64,000 nucleotides of DNA. Source: Longimicrobiales bacterium (GTDB lineage Bacteria; Gemmatimonadota; Gemmatimonadetes; Longimicrobiales; RSA9). The stretch lies in NCBI GenBank assembly GCA_035461765.1, contig DATHUY010000160.1:62001-126000 (forward strand), written 5' to 3'. Below are positions 36,676-46,270 of the stretch, piece after piece (within the stretch, counting starts at the first letter, position 1; every line of letters begins with the position of its first letter). The notes beneath the pieces were generated by a model. It searched no databases and was not told the DNA's origin. It saw only the letters and a list, made by a program, of their open reading frames with translations. Position numbers and translations under genes: made by a program.

Positions 36676-37925
36676 GGCGCACCTGCGGTGGCTGCTCCGA
36701 ACGCGCGGTCGCACAGTCGCTCGTAGAGATCCTCGTAGGCAGCGGCGCAGCTTTCCCAGCCGAACGTTCGCTCGACGTGCGCACGGCCAGCCCGGGCCAG
36801 GCGGGTGCGCAGCCCCGGATCACGGATCACGGCGGCGGCCGCAGCGATCAGACCGCTGGCGTCCGCCGCGATCAGCGCGTGTTCGCCGTGCACTACACGC
36901 AGCCCTTCCACGGCGCGGGGGGTTGCGACGACGGCTTTGCCAGCCGCCATTGCCTCGAGAACCTTCACACGCATGCCGCCTCCGGTGCGTAGCGGCGCAA
37001 CGAAGAGCGCGGCTCGCTCGAGGTAGGGCCATACGTCCGGCACCCGGCCGGTGATCGTGAGCTCCGGCCTGGCGGCTCGCCGCATCGATTCGGGCGCACC
37101 ATCGCCCACGAGCAGCAGCCTGAGTTGCGGAAATTCCACCTGCAGCCGGGGGAGAATTTCCTCCATGAGCCAGTGGGCGGCGTCGCAGTTCGGCGCGTGC
37201 ACGAAGTTCCCCACGAAGAGCAGCGCGGGTGGTGTGTGGCCGAGCGGATCCGCCGGGACCGGGGGCACGTGCACGCCGAGGGGAATGGTCGTCGCGTCGG
37301 CGGTCGGGCTCAGCGCAAGAACGGCGCGTCGGTCCACGTCAGTGAAGACGACGGTGGCATCGACACTCTCGGCCAGCCGCCGCTCGTAGCGCTCCCAGAG
37401 CCATGCGCTCAGCGCCCAGACAGGCCTGGCGGCAATCTGTGCGTTCCGCTGCCGATCCAGCGCCGCCAGCGCGCCCAGCTCGTGGAACGTCAGCACGCGT
37501 CGCGGGCCGTGCTCCGCCGCCGCATCGAGATACTGCCCCATCGCGCTGAACTCCGCCTGCAGGACATGAGGGCGCCACACTGCGATGGTGTGCCGGACCC
37601 AGCTGTGAAACGCTGCGTTCCACCGCGCCGCCACCCACAGCGGCTTGCCCGCGGCCATGCCCGGCAGTGCGGCCAGTGCCCGGGGCAGCGGCCGTACCGA
37701 CGAATGGCTGACGCCCGGGCGCCGCTGCTCGTGCACAAGCGAGCACGCCGCGATGACATCGGGACCCGGCGCGGGCTCATCATCCGTGCGCAGGAAACCC
37801 AGCGCCACGTCGTTCCGGCGTGCCAGCGCCAGCACGAGTCTGGCGATGCTGCGGCCACCGCCATGTGTGGCGTCGAGTCGCGGCGGGAACGGCGCGAGCA
37901 GCAGCACGCGGCGTGGCTCAGCCAA
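36672..37925 (-). CDS. GT4 glycosyltransferase (GT-B fold)
   Basis: A 417-residue GT-B enzyme. The N-terminal half opens RRVLLLAPFPPRLDATHGGG. The C-terminal half has LLFVGNFVHAPNCDAAHWL, then the GT4 nucleotide-sugar region VAPLRTGGGMRVKVLEAMAA and GKAVVATPRAVEGL, with the catalytic Glu in the KVLEAM motif. The start is a TTG at 37925, preceded by GTGGA and overlapping the previous gene by 8 bp; a GTG at 37907 is the alternative. It probably acts early in the pathway, just before the exporter genes. Confidence 0.85.
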   Translation of the reverse strand: MAEPRRVLLLAPFPPRLDATHGGGRSIARLVLALARRNDVALGFLRTDDEPAPGPDVIAACSLVHEQRRPGVSHSSVRPLPRALAALPGMAAGKPLWVAARWNAAFHSWVRHTIAVWRPHVLQAEFSAMGQYLDAAAEHGPRRVLTFHELGALAALDRQRNAQIAARPVWALSAWLWERYERRLAESVDATVVFTDVDRRAVLALSPTADATTIPLGVHVPPVPADPLGHTPPALLFVGNFVHAPNCDAAHWLMEEILPRLQVEFPQLRLLLVGDGAPESMRRAARPELTITGRVPDVWPYLERAALFVAPLRTGGGMRVKVLEAMAAGKAVVATPRAVEGLRVVHGEHALIAADASGLIAAAAAVIRDPGLRTRLARAGRAHVERTFGWESCAAAYEDLYERLCDRAFGAATAGAP

Positions 37926-39357
37926 GAAGGTCCACCGTGGCTGTCGCGGCAATGCGCCTGGCGATTTCGAGGAACGGCCGGTCAGCGCCCGCCGCCAGCC
38001 GCGACTCATTGCCTGCATGGTGCAGCCAGCACGCGTGCCGGCACAGCTCAGCGAGCTCGGCCGACAGCTCGATGGAGTCCGCGATTCGCGCCCGCAGCGG
38101 GGCCAGCAACCCCGCGAGGTCGCCGTCGAAACAGGCCTGCCATGCGGCGACACGGTCGCGATACCCATGGACCGCTGCAGCCGCATCCACCGCGCAGTAC
38201 TCGAAGTCGGCCAGCGGCCAGCTGCGGGCAGTCGCGGATTCCCAGTCGATGATGCCGAACCCGCCGTCGGCCAGCCGGACGTTGTGCATCGTCGTGTCGT
38301 TATGCGCGGCGACCCACGGGAACGGGGTGCCAAGCACGCGGGCGCCGCGTTCGGCGAGCCAGTTTGGATACGCTTTCGGGATCCCGCCCTCCGCAGCGAG
38401 CGCGCGCGCAGGCGCGAGCAGATCACGCTCCATGTCGGCGGCCGAGAACGGCGCTCGGCAAGCCGTGTCGTGGTGCCATGCGGCAAGCCACGCGGTCAGC
38501 TGCTCGAGCAGCGGCGCCAGCCGCGACTGCTTCGACCGGAGCCGCCGCCATGCCGCCTCGCCTGCCACCCATGTCATGACCGTCGCCGTACGCTCACCAA
38601 GTTTCCGGCAGTGGATCAGCTCCGGTACGCGTGCACCGGCCGCGCGGGCGCTCGCGCCCAGCCGGACGAGCGCCTCGGCGTCCGGCGCCTTGTTGCCGGT
38701 CATGACCCTTGCGACGCGCCGGTCGCCCCCCAGTGGATCGGTGAAGACGACCACCACGGTATCGTCTTGCTCACGCCAGCCGGGCAGCGACACGACACCG
38801 GCCGGCGGCAGGTCTCCGGTGTCTGCAAGCCAGTCGTACGGTGGAAGACCGCCCATCGGCCACGCGGCCATGCCGACCCTGGGCCAGACTTCAGCGACTC
38901 CCGCGCGCAGGGACGCGGATTGCGCGAGCAGCCGTGCCCCCCGGCGTGGCGCGGGGAAAACGGGAAGCACGTCGATCGCCAGTGCGAGTGTCCGACCGTC
39001 CAGCGGCACCAGCGCGCGCTCCATCCCCCGAGCGACCAGATGCGCCGTCGGCGGGCCGACCTGCCACCCCGCACGGCGCAGCCGGTCTGCCGTCCGACCG
39101 CGCCAGCCACGGGGCGGCACGACATACAGCAGGGGTTCGGACGCGGCGCGGCCGGCGGCGTGTGCACTTGCCTCGAGCCACCCCGCGCGTGCGAGGTCCG
39201 CGCGCCCTGGCGTCAGCAGCACGACGCCCTCCTCGAAGGGGCCGGCCCCCGGGCGCATGATCGCGAGCGTGGCGGGCAGCGCGCGCGGCGCGCCGCGCGG
39301 CGCCGGCACCTGGCGCACGCCGGTCAGCGGTCGTTCAGCCAGAGGGCCCGTCGCCAT
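37918..39357 (-). CDS. APH-like sugar or small-molecule kinase in the glycan operon
   Basis: A 479-residue protein. The C-terminal 250 residues match the aminoglycoside-phosphotransferase/choline-kinase fold. The catalytic loop is WVAAHNDTTMHNVRLADGG and the metal site is FGIIDWES (the DFG equivalent). The N-terminal 200 residues are less familiar and hold no visible motif. In glycan loci such kinases can phosphorylate a sugar or lipid acceptor, so it is unlikely to be a resistance gene here. It overlaps the upstream GT2 gene by 34 bp if the ATG at 39357 is used; a GTG at 39318 would remove the overlap. Confidence 0.75.
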   Translation of the reverse strand: MATGPLAERPLTGVRQVPAPRGAPRALPATLAIMRPGAGPFEEGVVLLTPGRADLARAGWLEASAHAAGRAASEPLLYVVPPRGWRGRTADRLRRAGWQVGPPTAHLVARGMERALVPLDGRTLALAIDVLPVFPAPRRGARLLAQSASLRAGVAEVWPRVGMAAWPMGGLPPYDWLADTGDLPPAGVVSLPGWREQDDTVVVVFTDPLGGDRRVARVMTGNKAPDAEALVRLGASARAAGARVPELIHCRKLGERTATVMTWVAGEAAWRRLRSKQSRLAPLLEQLTAWLAAWHHDTACRAPFSAADMERDLLAPARALAAEGGIPKAYPNWLAERGARVLGTPFPWVAAHNDTTMHNVRLADGGFGIIDWESATARSWPLADFEYCAVDAAAAVHGYRDRVAAWQACFDGDLAGLLAPLRARIADSIELSAELAELCRHACWLHHAGNESRLAAGADRPFLEIARRIAATATVDLLG

Positions 39358-40241
39358 CCGTTGACATCCTCGCGGAGCCGCTCCTGCTGCGCTGCTTCCC
39401 GCGCCACCGCCAGTTCAGCGGCGTCACGAACGAGGCGGCCCGCGAGCTTGGCCCGCATGATGAGCAGCCAGGCCTGCCGCCGCGGTCCGCGGTAGTAGCG
39501 ACGGTAGTAGCGCAGCGTGCTGCGCTGGTGCTCGACCACCATGGCTTCGCGCACCTGCGACGTGGTCGCCGCGCCGAGATGCACCACTCCCGCGTCCGGC
39601 ACGTAATGAATGTCGTACCCCGCGCGACGCAGGCGACGACACAGGTCGACTTCCTCGTAGTACATGAAGAACGCTTCGTCGAACCCCCCAACGGCCTCGA
39701 ACGGTTCGCGCCGGATCCCCATCACCGCCCCCAGCACCCACGGCACCGGCGCGGCTGTCTCCGGTGGCGAGAAGCAGAGCATGCGTTCTCGCGCGGCTGA
39801 CAGCCTTCCGAGCAGCGGCGCGACAGGTTTGTTCTCCACGAGCCATGCCCACGTGCCCGGGAAGGGAAAGCAGGACGGCTGGAGCGAGCCGTCCCCGTTG
39901 CGCAGTCGCGGACCGACCAGCGCCACTTCAGGGTGGGCGTCGAGGTATTGTTCAATCGTGCGCAGCGCTCCGTCATCCAGCCGTGTATCGCTGTTGAGCA
40001 CCAGCACGTATTGCGCGGCGCACGCGCGAATTCCCTGATTCGCCGCGCTGCCATAGCCAGCATTGGCGGCATTGGCAAGCAGCCGCACGTCGGGAAACTC
40101 CGTTCGTACCATGGCTGCGCTACCATCCGTCGACGCGTTGTCGACGACGATGGTTTCCGTCCCTGCCGGCACTGTGGCCAGGCATGCCCGCAACACGTCG
40201 CTCGTGTTGTAGTTCACCACCACCACCGCCGCGCGCGTCAT
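39324..40241 (-). CDS. GT2 glycosyltransferase, rhamnosyltransferase-like (first gene of the glycan operon)
   Basis: A 305-residue enzyme of the WbbL/rhamnosyltransferase-like branch. It has AAVVVVNYNTSDVLRACL, then NAANAGYGSAANQGIRAC, the acidic site VLNSDTRLDDGALR, and PWVLGAVMGIRREPFEAVGG with FFMYYEEVDLCRRL in the acceptor half. The ATG at 40241 directly precedes the first strand; a start at 40325 would add an unlikely Cys/Arg-rich segment. It heads a 13-kb run of overlapping genes and is a good candidate for an initiating or early rhamnosyl step. Confidence 0.87.
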   Translation of the reverse strand: MTRAAVVVVNYNTSDVLRACLATVPAGTETIVVDNASTDGSAAMVRTEFPDVRLLANAANAGYGSAANQGIRACAAQYVLVLNSDTRLDDGALRTIEQYLDAHPEVALVGPRLRNGDGSLQPSCFPFPGTWAWLVENKPVAPLLGRLSAARERMLCFSPPETAAPVPWVLGAVMGIRREPFEAVGGFDEAFFMYYEEVDLCRRLRRAGYDIHYVPDAGVVHLGAATTSQVREAMVVEHQRSTLRYYRRYYRGPRRQAWLLIMRAKLAGRLVRDAAELAVAREAAQQERLREDVNGWRRALWLNDR

Positions 40242-41155
40242 GTTCCGCGCGAGGCAGGGCTGGCGCCGATGACCACGACGTGGTGGCGCTCCAGCGTCAA
40301 AACACTGCTTGCAAGCATAGTTCAACCAGGCTGCGGAGAGACTGCTGCTCTCTCGTTGCTGAATTCATCCGCCCAGATCCCGTATTCGGCAGATTCGCCA
40401 GCATCAGCCTGCCCACCGCGCTTCGAACTGGCGCAACCCCGCCAGCCGGAAGTCGAAGTCTACTCGCCACACTCTGTCAGCAGCACCCCGTCGACGCGGC
40501 CATGCCGCGTCACATCGCGCGGCGTGGAGCAAGCGAACGTACGTGCACCAGCCGCAGATCCGGATCGCTACATCAGAGTCGACATCCCGCCATCGCCGGA
40601 GGTACTGCGTCCCTCGAAACCACCCCTGATTCCACGGGCGAGTTTCCGGCGGCGCTCGCCTCCCTGGACACCCACGCGGACAGGTCCGTACAGTCCGATC
40701 CCCGCACCGCCACGACTGAAATGTGGGGTCCGTAGTTTGTATTGGACGCGTGTGCCGCTGTGGGTGTGGTCATGCAGTGAAACCGCCCTGGATCTCAGCC
40801 TCGACGTGGAAAGCCCTGCTTCGTCGAAGGGCGGAAACGTCCCCGATTTGACCTGCGCCCGGAAACGGGCCAAAGGGATCGTGCGGCAGGGTTTAGCCCG
40901 TTTGACAGTCCGGGCCCATGCTGCTCCTATAGCGTAACTTTAGAACTCCTGAATGGGAAGGGGCGGCGTCAACTGTCACCATGGCGAACCCGCATCGAAA
41001 GTGACTTTGCGGTCCGCCCTGGCGGAGTGCGACCGGTGGATTCGAACCGACGCGCGCGAAGCCAGCGGAGCGAACCGCCGCCATCTCGGTGACCGTGCGG
41101 CCATGGCCGCGGCTCCGGCAGAGCGGCGCGCTACGTCCGCTTCATGTGCCGACGG
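40242..41155. other. Intergenic region before the glycan operon and after the kinase operon
   Basis: About 910 bp without a supportable gene. An 8-bp inverted repeat (AAACGGGC at 40863, GCCCGTTT at 40896) encloses 25 bases. A TTCGAA-containing stretch near 41037 resembles a tRNA T-loop only superficially. The promoter of the glycan operon must lie near 40250-40350, but I see no clear -10/-35 pair. Confidence 0.5.
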
Positions 41156-44098
41156 TCACTCGACGCTCGCTCGAACCGGAAGAAACCGCTCCACGACCTC
41201 GAGGAATCTTTCGAGGTCGATCGGCTTCGTCAGGTAATCACGTGCGCCCGCCGCGCGCAGCAGCGTGTGGGCGCCGTCCGTTGCGTCGGCGCTGATGATC
41301 ACGACCGGGATGTCTGCTGTGGACGGATCGGCATGCAACCGATCCAGCACTTCGTTGCCTGGCATGTCCGGCAGATGCAGATCGAGCAGGATCAGGTCAG
41401 GCTTCTTCTCCCGCGCCAGCTGGATCCCGGCCTCGCCCTTCAGTGCCGAAATCGCTTTCCACCCCGGCTTCAATTCCAGCACGGCCTCGACCAGGCTCAG
41501 GTTCGTGAGGTTGTCCTCGATGTAGAGAATGGTACCGGTAGAGCCGCTGTCACCGGAGCCCGAGCCGCCGGCGCCGCGAAGTTCGCGCGCCCCCGCCACC
41601 GGGTCGGAGACAGAGGTCAGGTCGAGACGGAACGTGCTGCCCTCCGTTCCGGTTTGCTCCAGAAGCAGCCGTCCACCCATCGCCTCGGCGAGCCGCCGCG
41701 ACAGGGCCAGACCGAGCCCCGCCCCTTCGGTTTCGGTCTGCTCGGCGCCGAGTCGCGCGAAGGGCGTGAAGAGCTGGTCCAGACGCTCTTCACGTATGCC
41801 GCGCCCATGATCCGACACCCGCACGATGACACTGGAGTCGGCTCTTTCCGCGCGGATCCGCACCTGCCCGCCGGCGCGATTGTACTTGATTGCATTGGAC
41901 AGGAGGTTGATCAGCACCTGCGACAGCCGCTGACGGTCGGCCAGCGCGAATACCTTCGGGCCGACCGCCTCCTCGACCTGGATCTCGTTGCCGGCGTCGT
42001 TCGCGAGCGGGCGGACGAGATCGATGGCCTCGTGAATGACTTCCGTAACCGCGACCGGCTCCAGTGAGAGCGCCAGTCGCCCGGACTCGATGCGCGACAG
42101 GTCGAGGACTTCGTTGATCAGAGCGAGCAGGTGCTTGCCACCCTTGAGGATATAGCCCAGATGCTTCCTCTGGTCGGGCGGGACCTCCTTTCGCTCCAGC
42201 AGCTGAGCGAAGCCCAGGATGGCGTTCATCGGTGTTCGCAGCTCGTGGCTCATCCGGGAAAGAAACTCGGACTTCGCACGGTTCGCCCGCTCGGCCTCCT
42301 CCTTCGCGGCCTCGAGCGCGTTCTCCACCGCCTTGCGGTCCGTAATATCGACGCTGAAGCCCACGAGCCGCTCGACTCCGCCCGCCTCGTCGAGGATTGG
42401 AACGATCCGGCGGAGCAGATGCGACGTGGAGCCATCGGCACGCGGGACTTCCTGCTCGAACTGGTTCGCCGAGAGTGTCCGGATCGCCTCGTCAATGCTC
42501 CTCTGGCGGGCTTCGCTCACCTCGCGGGGTAGACCCCGGGCCTCTCCGTACTCCGCCTGCGTCTTTCCGATCACCCATTTTCGAACTTCCGGGTCGCGTA
42601 CGGCGCACGCGCTGGCGTATTCGAAACGCCCCAGCGGGTCGAAGACGACGATCCCTGCATCCAGACTGTCCAGGATATCCTCGAAGTACGCCTTCTGGCG
42701 CTCTATCTCCTCCTCTGCGAGGCACCGGTCGGTGATGTCGCGTGCGTTGGAGACGGCACCGGCATCTCCGGAGTCGGTACGGAGCGTCCTCGTGATATTC
42801 TCGAAGACCCGCCAGCCGCCATCGCCGTGCCGGATACGGAACTCGGTGCGAAAGATCTCGCCAGGATGGCTGAACACCTCGTTCAGCGTCTCATGGACCT
42901 TGCCGATGTCGTCCGGATGGATCACACGGTCCGGCGTGCTGCCGAGCATGTCTGCCGCCCGATAGCCGAGGATCCGCTCGACCGACGGGCTCACGTATTG
43001 AATCGACCCCTGCCGGTCGAGGATCATGACGTAGTCGCTGGAGTTCTCGATCAGTGCGCGAAAGTGCTCCTCGCTGCGGCGCAATGCCAGATTGCTGCGG
43101 TGCAGCGCGCCGGCCGTGCCGATGGTGAGCAGCACGGAAAGTACGATCGTGGCGAGCGTGAACAGTGCGAGTGCGACCGTCGCACCATACCGACCCGTGC
43201 CCATTCCGAGGTTGATGAGGACACCCACCACTAGCGGGACCACCAGCAGAGCGGGCAGGAGGCGACGCGTGAGCGCACCTCCGGCGCTGTCACTGACGAA
43301 CAGCACCATGAGACCGTCGTCCGGCCGCGCCGCGACGAGAGCGAAGCAGGCTGCGAGAAAGAAGAGCGCTGTATTCAGCGCCATCGGAAGCTGCAACTGG
43401 AACGTGATGAAATCAGCCGCGCTGTAGAGGTACCCGATCACCACCAGCAGAGCGATCAGCGCGACCGGCAGGACCAACCAGTGTGCCGGCCGCCAGCCGC
43501 GGCCGGCGCGCCACTGCCGGGACAGCAGCGCCAGCCCCAGAAGCAGGAAGTTCAGCGCGGTGTTTTCCGCCATCCAGTCTGGCGGCTCGACGCTCAGGAC
43601 CTGCGCCGTGAAGAGCCACTCGTCGACGCTGACATGCCACGCTCCGAAGGAGCGCATGAGAACCAGGCCGCCGCACACGGCGATGACGGTACCGGCGGAC
43701 GCTGACCAGAGCCGCACCAGCGGGCGGGAGCCGTGCCAGGGATCGAGAAGCAGCACCGTGCCGGTTAGCACGAAGAGGAGCGCCGCGAGGGGGTTCATCA
43801 CCACATCCACGGGCCCGATCGCCTGCAGGAACCTGAGATCCAGCTGCCACCCGACCAGGACCAGGAGCCCACCGAGGAGGATTGCCGCAGCGGCCAGGCG
43901 GGAGGTCAGCTGAAGCGCGCGGATGAGTCTCGTCTCCCGGCCGGATGGGTTGCCCGGCGACACGGGCTGGTGCCGGCTGTGGATCGGATGTGGGACATGG
44001 TCGATCAGACGGTCCGCCAACGTAGGGGCTGGGCGGGGATCGGGGCCGCGCTCCGAGCCTGCGGCTGCGCCAGGATCCTCGACATCGCTGTTTGTCAT
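41156..44098 (-). CDS. Hybrid sensor histidine kinase: membrane domain, two PAS, HisKA, HATPase, receiver
   Basis: A 980-residue membrane sensor. Eight or so helices span residues 65-330. PAS 1 (340-460) has ILDRQGSIQYVSPSVERILG; PAS 2 (465-590) follows. HisKA has the phospho-acceptor His618 in FLSRMSHELRTPMN. The HATPase domain has N735 (NLLSNAIKYN), GRGI and GLGLALS. The C-terminal receiver (856-975) has the phospho-acceptor Asp906 in LILLDLHLPDMPGNE and KP at 958. The membrane region has no large periplasmic loop, so it may sense a membrane-soluble or redox signal. It lies 33 bp after the second kinase gene and is probably co-transcribed with it; the output regulator is not encoded nearby. 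Confidence 0.93.
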   Translation of the reverse strand: MTNSDVEDPGAAAGSERGPDPRPAPTLADRLIDHVPHPIHSRHQPVSPGNPSGRETRLIRALQLTSRLAAAAILLGGLLVLVGWQLDLRFLQAIGPVDVVMNPLAALLFVLTGTVLLLDPWHGSRPLVRLWSASAGTVIAVCGGLVLMRSFGAWHVSVDEWLFTAQVLSVEPPDWMAENTALNFLLLGLALLSRQWRAGRGWRPAHWLVLPVALIALLVVIGYLYSAADFITFQLQLPMALNTALFFLAACFALVAARPDDGLMVLFVSDSAGGALTRRLLPALLVVPLVVGVLINLGMGTGRYGATVALALFTLATIVLSVLLTIGTAGALHRSNLALRRSEEHFRALIENSSDYVMILDRQGSIQYVSPSVERILGYRAADMLGSTPDRVIHPDDIGKVHETLNEVFSHPGEIFRTEFRIRHGDGGWRVFENITRTLRTDSGDAGAVSNARDITDRCLAEEEIERQKAYFEDILDSLDAGIVVFDPLGRFEYASACAVRDPEVRKWVIGKTQAEYGEARGLPREVSEARQRSIDEAIRTLSANQFEQEVPRADGSTSHLLRRIVPILDEAGGVERLVGFSVDITDRKAVENALEAAKEEAERANRAKSEFLSRMSHELRTPMNAILGFAQLLERKEVPPDQRKHLGYILKGGKHLLALINEVLDLSRIESGRLALSLEPVAVTEVIHEAIDLVRPLANDAGNEIQVEEAVGPKVFALADRQRLSQVLINLLSNAIKYNRAGGQVRIRAERADSSVIVRVSDHGRGIREERLDQLFTPFARLGAEQTETEGAGLGLALSRRLAEAMGGRLLLEQTGTEGSTFRLDLTSVSDPVAGARELRGAGGSGSGDSGSTGTILYIEDNLTNLSLVEAVLELKPGWKAISALKGEAGIQLAREKKPDLILLDLHLPDMPGNEVLDRLHADPSTADIPVVIISADATDGAHTLLRAAGARDYLTKPIDLERFLEVVERFLPVRASVE

Positions 44099-44131
44099 CG
44101 CCGTCTGCCTCCGGACCTGGTGAATGCCCGA

Positions 44132-45832
44132 TCAGACCGCCTGTGTGACGGCCTCGATCGGGGCCCGGGCAACGGCCGGGTCCGGTACGGTCGGGATCGT
44201 GAAGTGAAACGTCGTCCCGAGACCCGGTTCGCTTTCCACCCAGATCCTTCCGCCGTGTCCCTCCACGATTCCCTGCGCGATGGAGAGGCCCAGGCCGATA
44301 CCCCGTTGATCATCCGGCGACGCCTGCCAGAAGGTGCCGAATATGTGCGGCAGCTGGTCGGCCGGAATGCCGCGGCCGGTGTCGGCGACCGCGAACCGGA
44401 CTTCATCCGATCCGGCCGCGCACCGGATGAGGATTCGTCCGCCGCTGTCGGTGAACTTCACCGCGTTCCCCACCAGATTGGAGATCACCTGAAGGAGGCG
44501 CTTTGCATCGGCCATCGCCAGCGGCAGCCCTTCCTCGAGCTCGGTCTCCAGCACAATGTCACGCGCAGCCGCCAGGGGACCGAGCATGGAGGCCGCCTCC
44601 GCCACCAGCTCCGGGACTCGTTCGGGGCACCGATCCAGTGCCGGCTGTCCGCGGTCGAGGCGCGACACATCCAGCAGGTTCTGAATCAGCTCGTTCATGC
44701 GGCCCGTCGCCCTGCGGACCCGCTCCAGGTGCTGGCGTTGCGGCTCAGCAACCTCTTCCAGCAGCAGGTCGGCCGCCATTCCGATCGTGCTCAGCGGGTT
44801 ACGCAGGTCATGAGCGACCACCGCGAGCACGCGGTCGCGGGCGCGCGTGGCGCGTACCGCCTCGTCATACAGCCGCGCGTTGTCCTGCGCGCCGGCGGCC
44901 CGGCGCATCAGCTCTTCGGCGAGAGCCAGGTCGTCGGCGCCAAAGCACCGTCCCGATTCTGACAGTGCGAGCGTGAAACAACCCGTTACCCGGCCTGACA
45001 CCACGAGCGGCACCATGATCAGCGAGCGGGGATTCAACCATTGCAGGGCTTCGCGCTCCACATCGTCAGCTTCTGCGCTGAGCTGTCCCGGTTCTACCTC
45101 GTGGAGCAGCATGGATTGCCCGGACTCCAGTGCCTCGACAGCCGGATGACCGTGTGGCAGGGCCCCGCCCCAGAGCGGAGCCCGCTCGGTGAGCAGCGCT
45201 TCGCTGTCGCTCCGCACGTGCGCCACGCCTACACGCTGGCGGCCGTCGGCACCGTCGTCCACCTCGAGGACGCAGTAGTCGGCCAGGCGCGGAACCGCGA
45301 GGCGCGGCAGCAGGGCGAGCGTCGTCTGCACGTCGAGCGAAGCGCCCAGAACACGGCTGGCGTCGGACAGAAACTCGGCCCGGCGCTCCTGCGCCTCCGC
45401 CCGCTGCCTCGCATCCTGCTGCTGCCGGTGGAGGACGCGCGTAGTAAGGAGATTGCGGATGCGCAATGCGACTTCCATCGCGTCCAGCGGCTTGGTAAGG
45501 AAATCGGTCGCCCCCTGGCCGAGAGCCCGGAGCCGGGACTCCGGGTTGACGTCCGCCGTCAGTACGAGGATAGGGAGGAAGTCGTCCGCTGCTTTCATCT
45601 CCGCCAGGCGCTCCATCACCTCGAACCCGTTCAGATGCGGCATGTGAAGGTCGAGGAGCACCAGATCGGGAGCAAAGCTCTGGAACAGCGCCACCGCCCG
45701 CTGCGGGTCGCGGCTGCTGGTCACACGATGATAGCCTTCATCCTCCAGCAGAGAGGTGAGCAGCTCGACGTTCGCCTCGTCATCATCAACGACGAGGATC
45801 CGACAGTCCGTGAGCAGGTGCGTGGTCGACAT
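44132..45832 (-). CDS. Receiver-GAF-histidine kinase
   Basis: A 566-residue soluble kinase with its receiver first. Asp61 is the phospho-acceptor in LVLLDLHMPHLNGFEV, with a KP pair at 114-115. A GAF domain covers about 160-320. HisKA has His341 in VVAHDLRNPLSTIG, and an HATPase domain (about 430-545) has NLVGNAVKF, DTGRGIP and GIGLGLSIAQG. The N-terminal receiver lets it accept phosphate from another kinase, most simply from the hybrid kinase encoded just downstream. That would make a two-kinase relay. GGAGG precedes the ATG within about 10 bp. Confidence 0.93.
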   Translation of the reverse strand: MSTTHLLTDCRILVVDDDEANVELLTSLLEDEGYHRVTSSRDPQRAVALFQSFAPDLVLLDLHMPHLNGFEVMERLAEMKAADDFLPILVLTADVNPESRLRALGQGATDFLTKPLDAMEVALRIRNLLTTRVLHRQQQDARQRAEAQERRAEFLSDASRVLGASLDVQTTLALLPRLAVPRLADYCVLEVDDGADGRQRVGVAHVRSDSEALLTERAPLWGGALPHGHPAVEALESGQSMLLHEVEPGQLSAEADDVEREALQWLNPRSLIMVPLVVSGRVTGCFTLALSESGRCFGADDLALAEELMRRAAGAQDNARLYDEAVRATRARDRVLAVVAHDLRNPLSTIGMAADLLLEEVAEPQRQHLERVRRATGRMNELIQNLLDVSRLDRGQPALDRCPERVPELVAEAASMLGPLAAARDIVLETELEEGLPLAMADAKRLLQVISNLVGNAVKFTDSGGRILIRCAAGSDEVRFAVADTGRGIPADQLPHIFGTFWQASPDDQRGIGLGLSIAQGIVEGHGGRIWVESEPGLGTTFHFTIPTVPDPAVARAPIEAVTQAV

Positions 45833-46270
45833 TATGCCTCCCTTCTGCGAGCAGCTCAGCCACCGTAGGACGAATCACTGACTGACTTCGATCGAGTTGT
45901 CGGGTATCCCGGCACGCTGTCCTCACTCCGGCGTGCGATCGCCATGCGCCAACGGGTCCGCGCCGCCGTGAGGACGTTGGTGGATGTGCCGAGAATGGCG
46001 CGCCCAACAGGCGGAACCGCCCTCCGGATCGGCCGTACGGTGCTCTGTAAGTGTCGCGAAGGGGGCTGGTCAGGGGTCCTGAGGCCTGGCGCAGTTCGGA
46101 GCGCGACTCTTCGACAGTCAGAGCGCGTGGGAGCATGCTTCAGATCCGGAGGCAATCGGCCGGCCGGAAACGCTTCTCTTCCAAGATAGGGCACGCCCAC
46201 CGCGTTGCAAGAGCCTTGCGACAGGATTCGCGCCACGCTGACGATGCGTCAGCGCGCCTGCGCTCACTCT
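45833..46270. other. Intergenic region upstream of the histidine kinase operon
   Basis: About 440 bp with the candidate promoter but no supportable gene or RNA. Confidence 0.5.
46183..46210 (-). promoter_or_regulatory. Candidate promoter for the histidine kinase operon
   Basis: On the minus strand TTGCAA (46210-46205), a 16-bp spacer and TATCTT (46188-46183). The start codon is about 350 bp downstream, so a long leader is implied. Confidence 0.3.

Noticed and set aside
37918-39357. Aminoglycoside resistance gene
   Set aside because: The fold is APH-like but the gene overlaps glycosyltransferases on both sides, so a glycan or lipid substrate is more likely.
40573-40873. A 100-codon minus-strand frame upstream of the glycan operon
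   Set aside because: It has no ribosome site, no domain and biased Arg/Gly composition.
40863-40903. Inverted repeat as a riboswitch or RNA gene
   Set aside because: Only one 8-bp stem with a 25-base loop is visible and no known riboswitch core is recognisable.
41030-41050. tRNA-like T-loop (TTCGAA with GG before and CC after on the minus strand)
   Set aside because: The flanking bases do not form a five-base T-stem, and no acceptor stem, D-arm or anticodon arm can be drawn around it.
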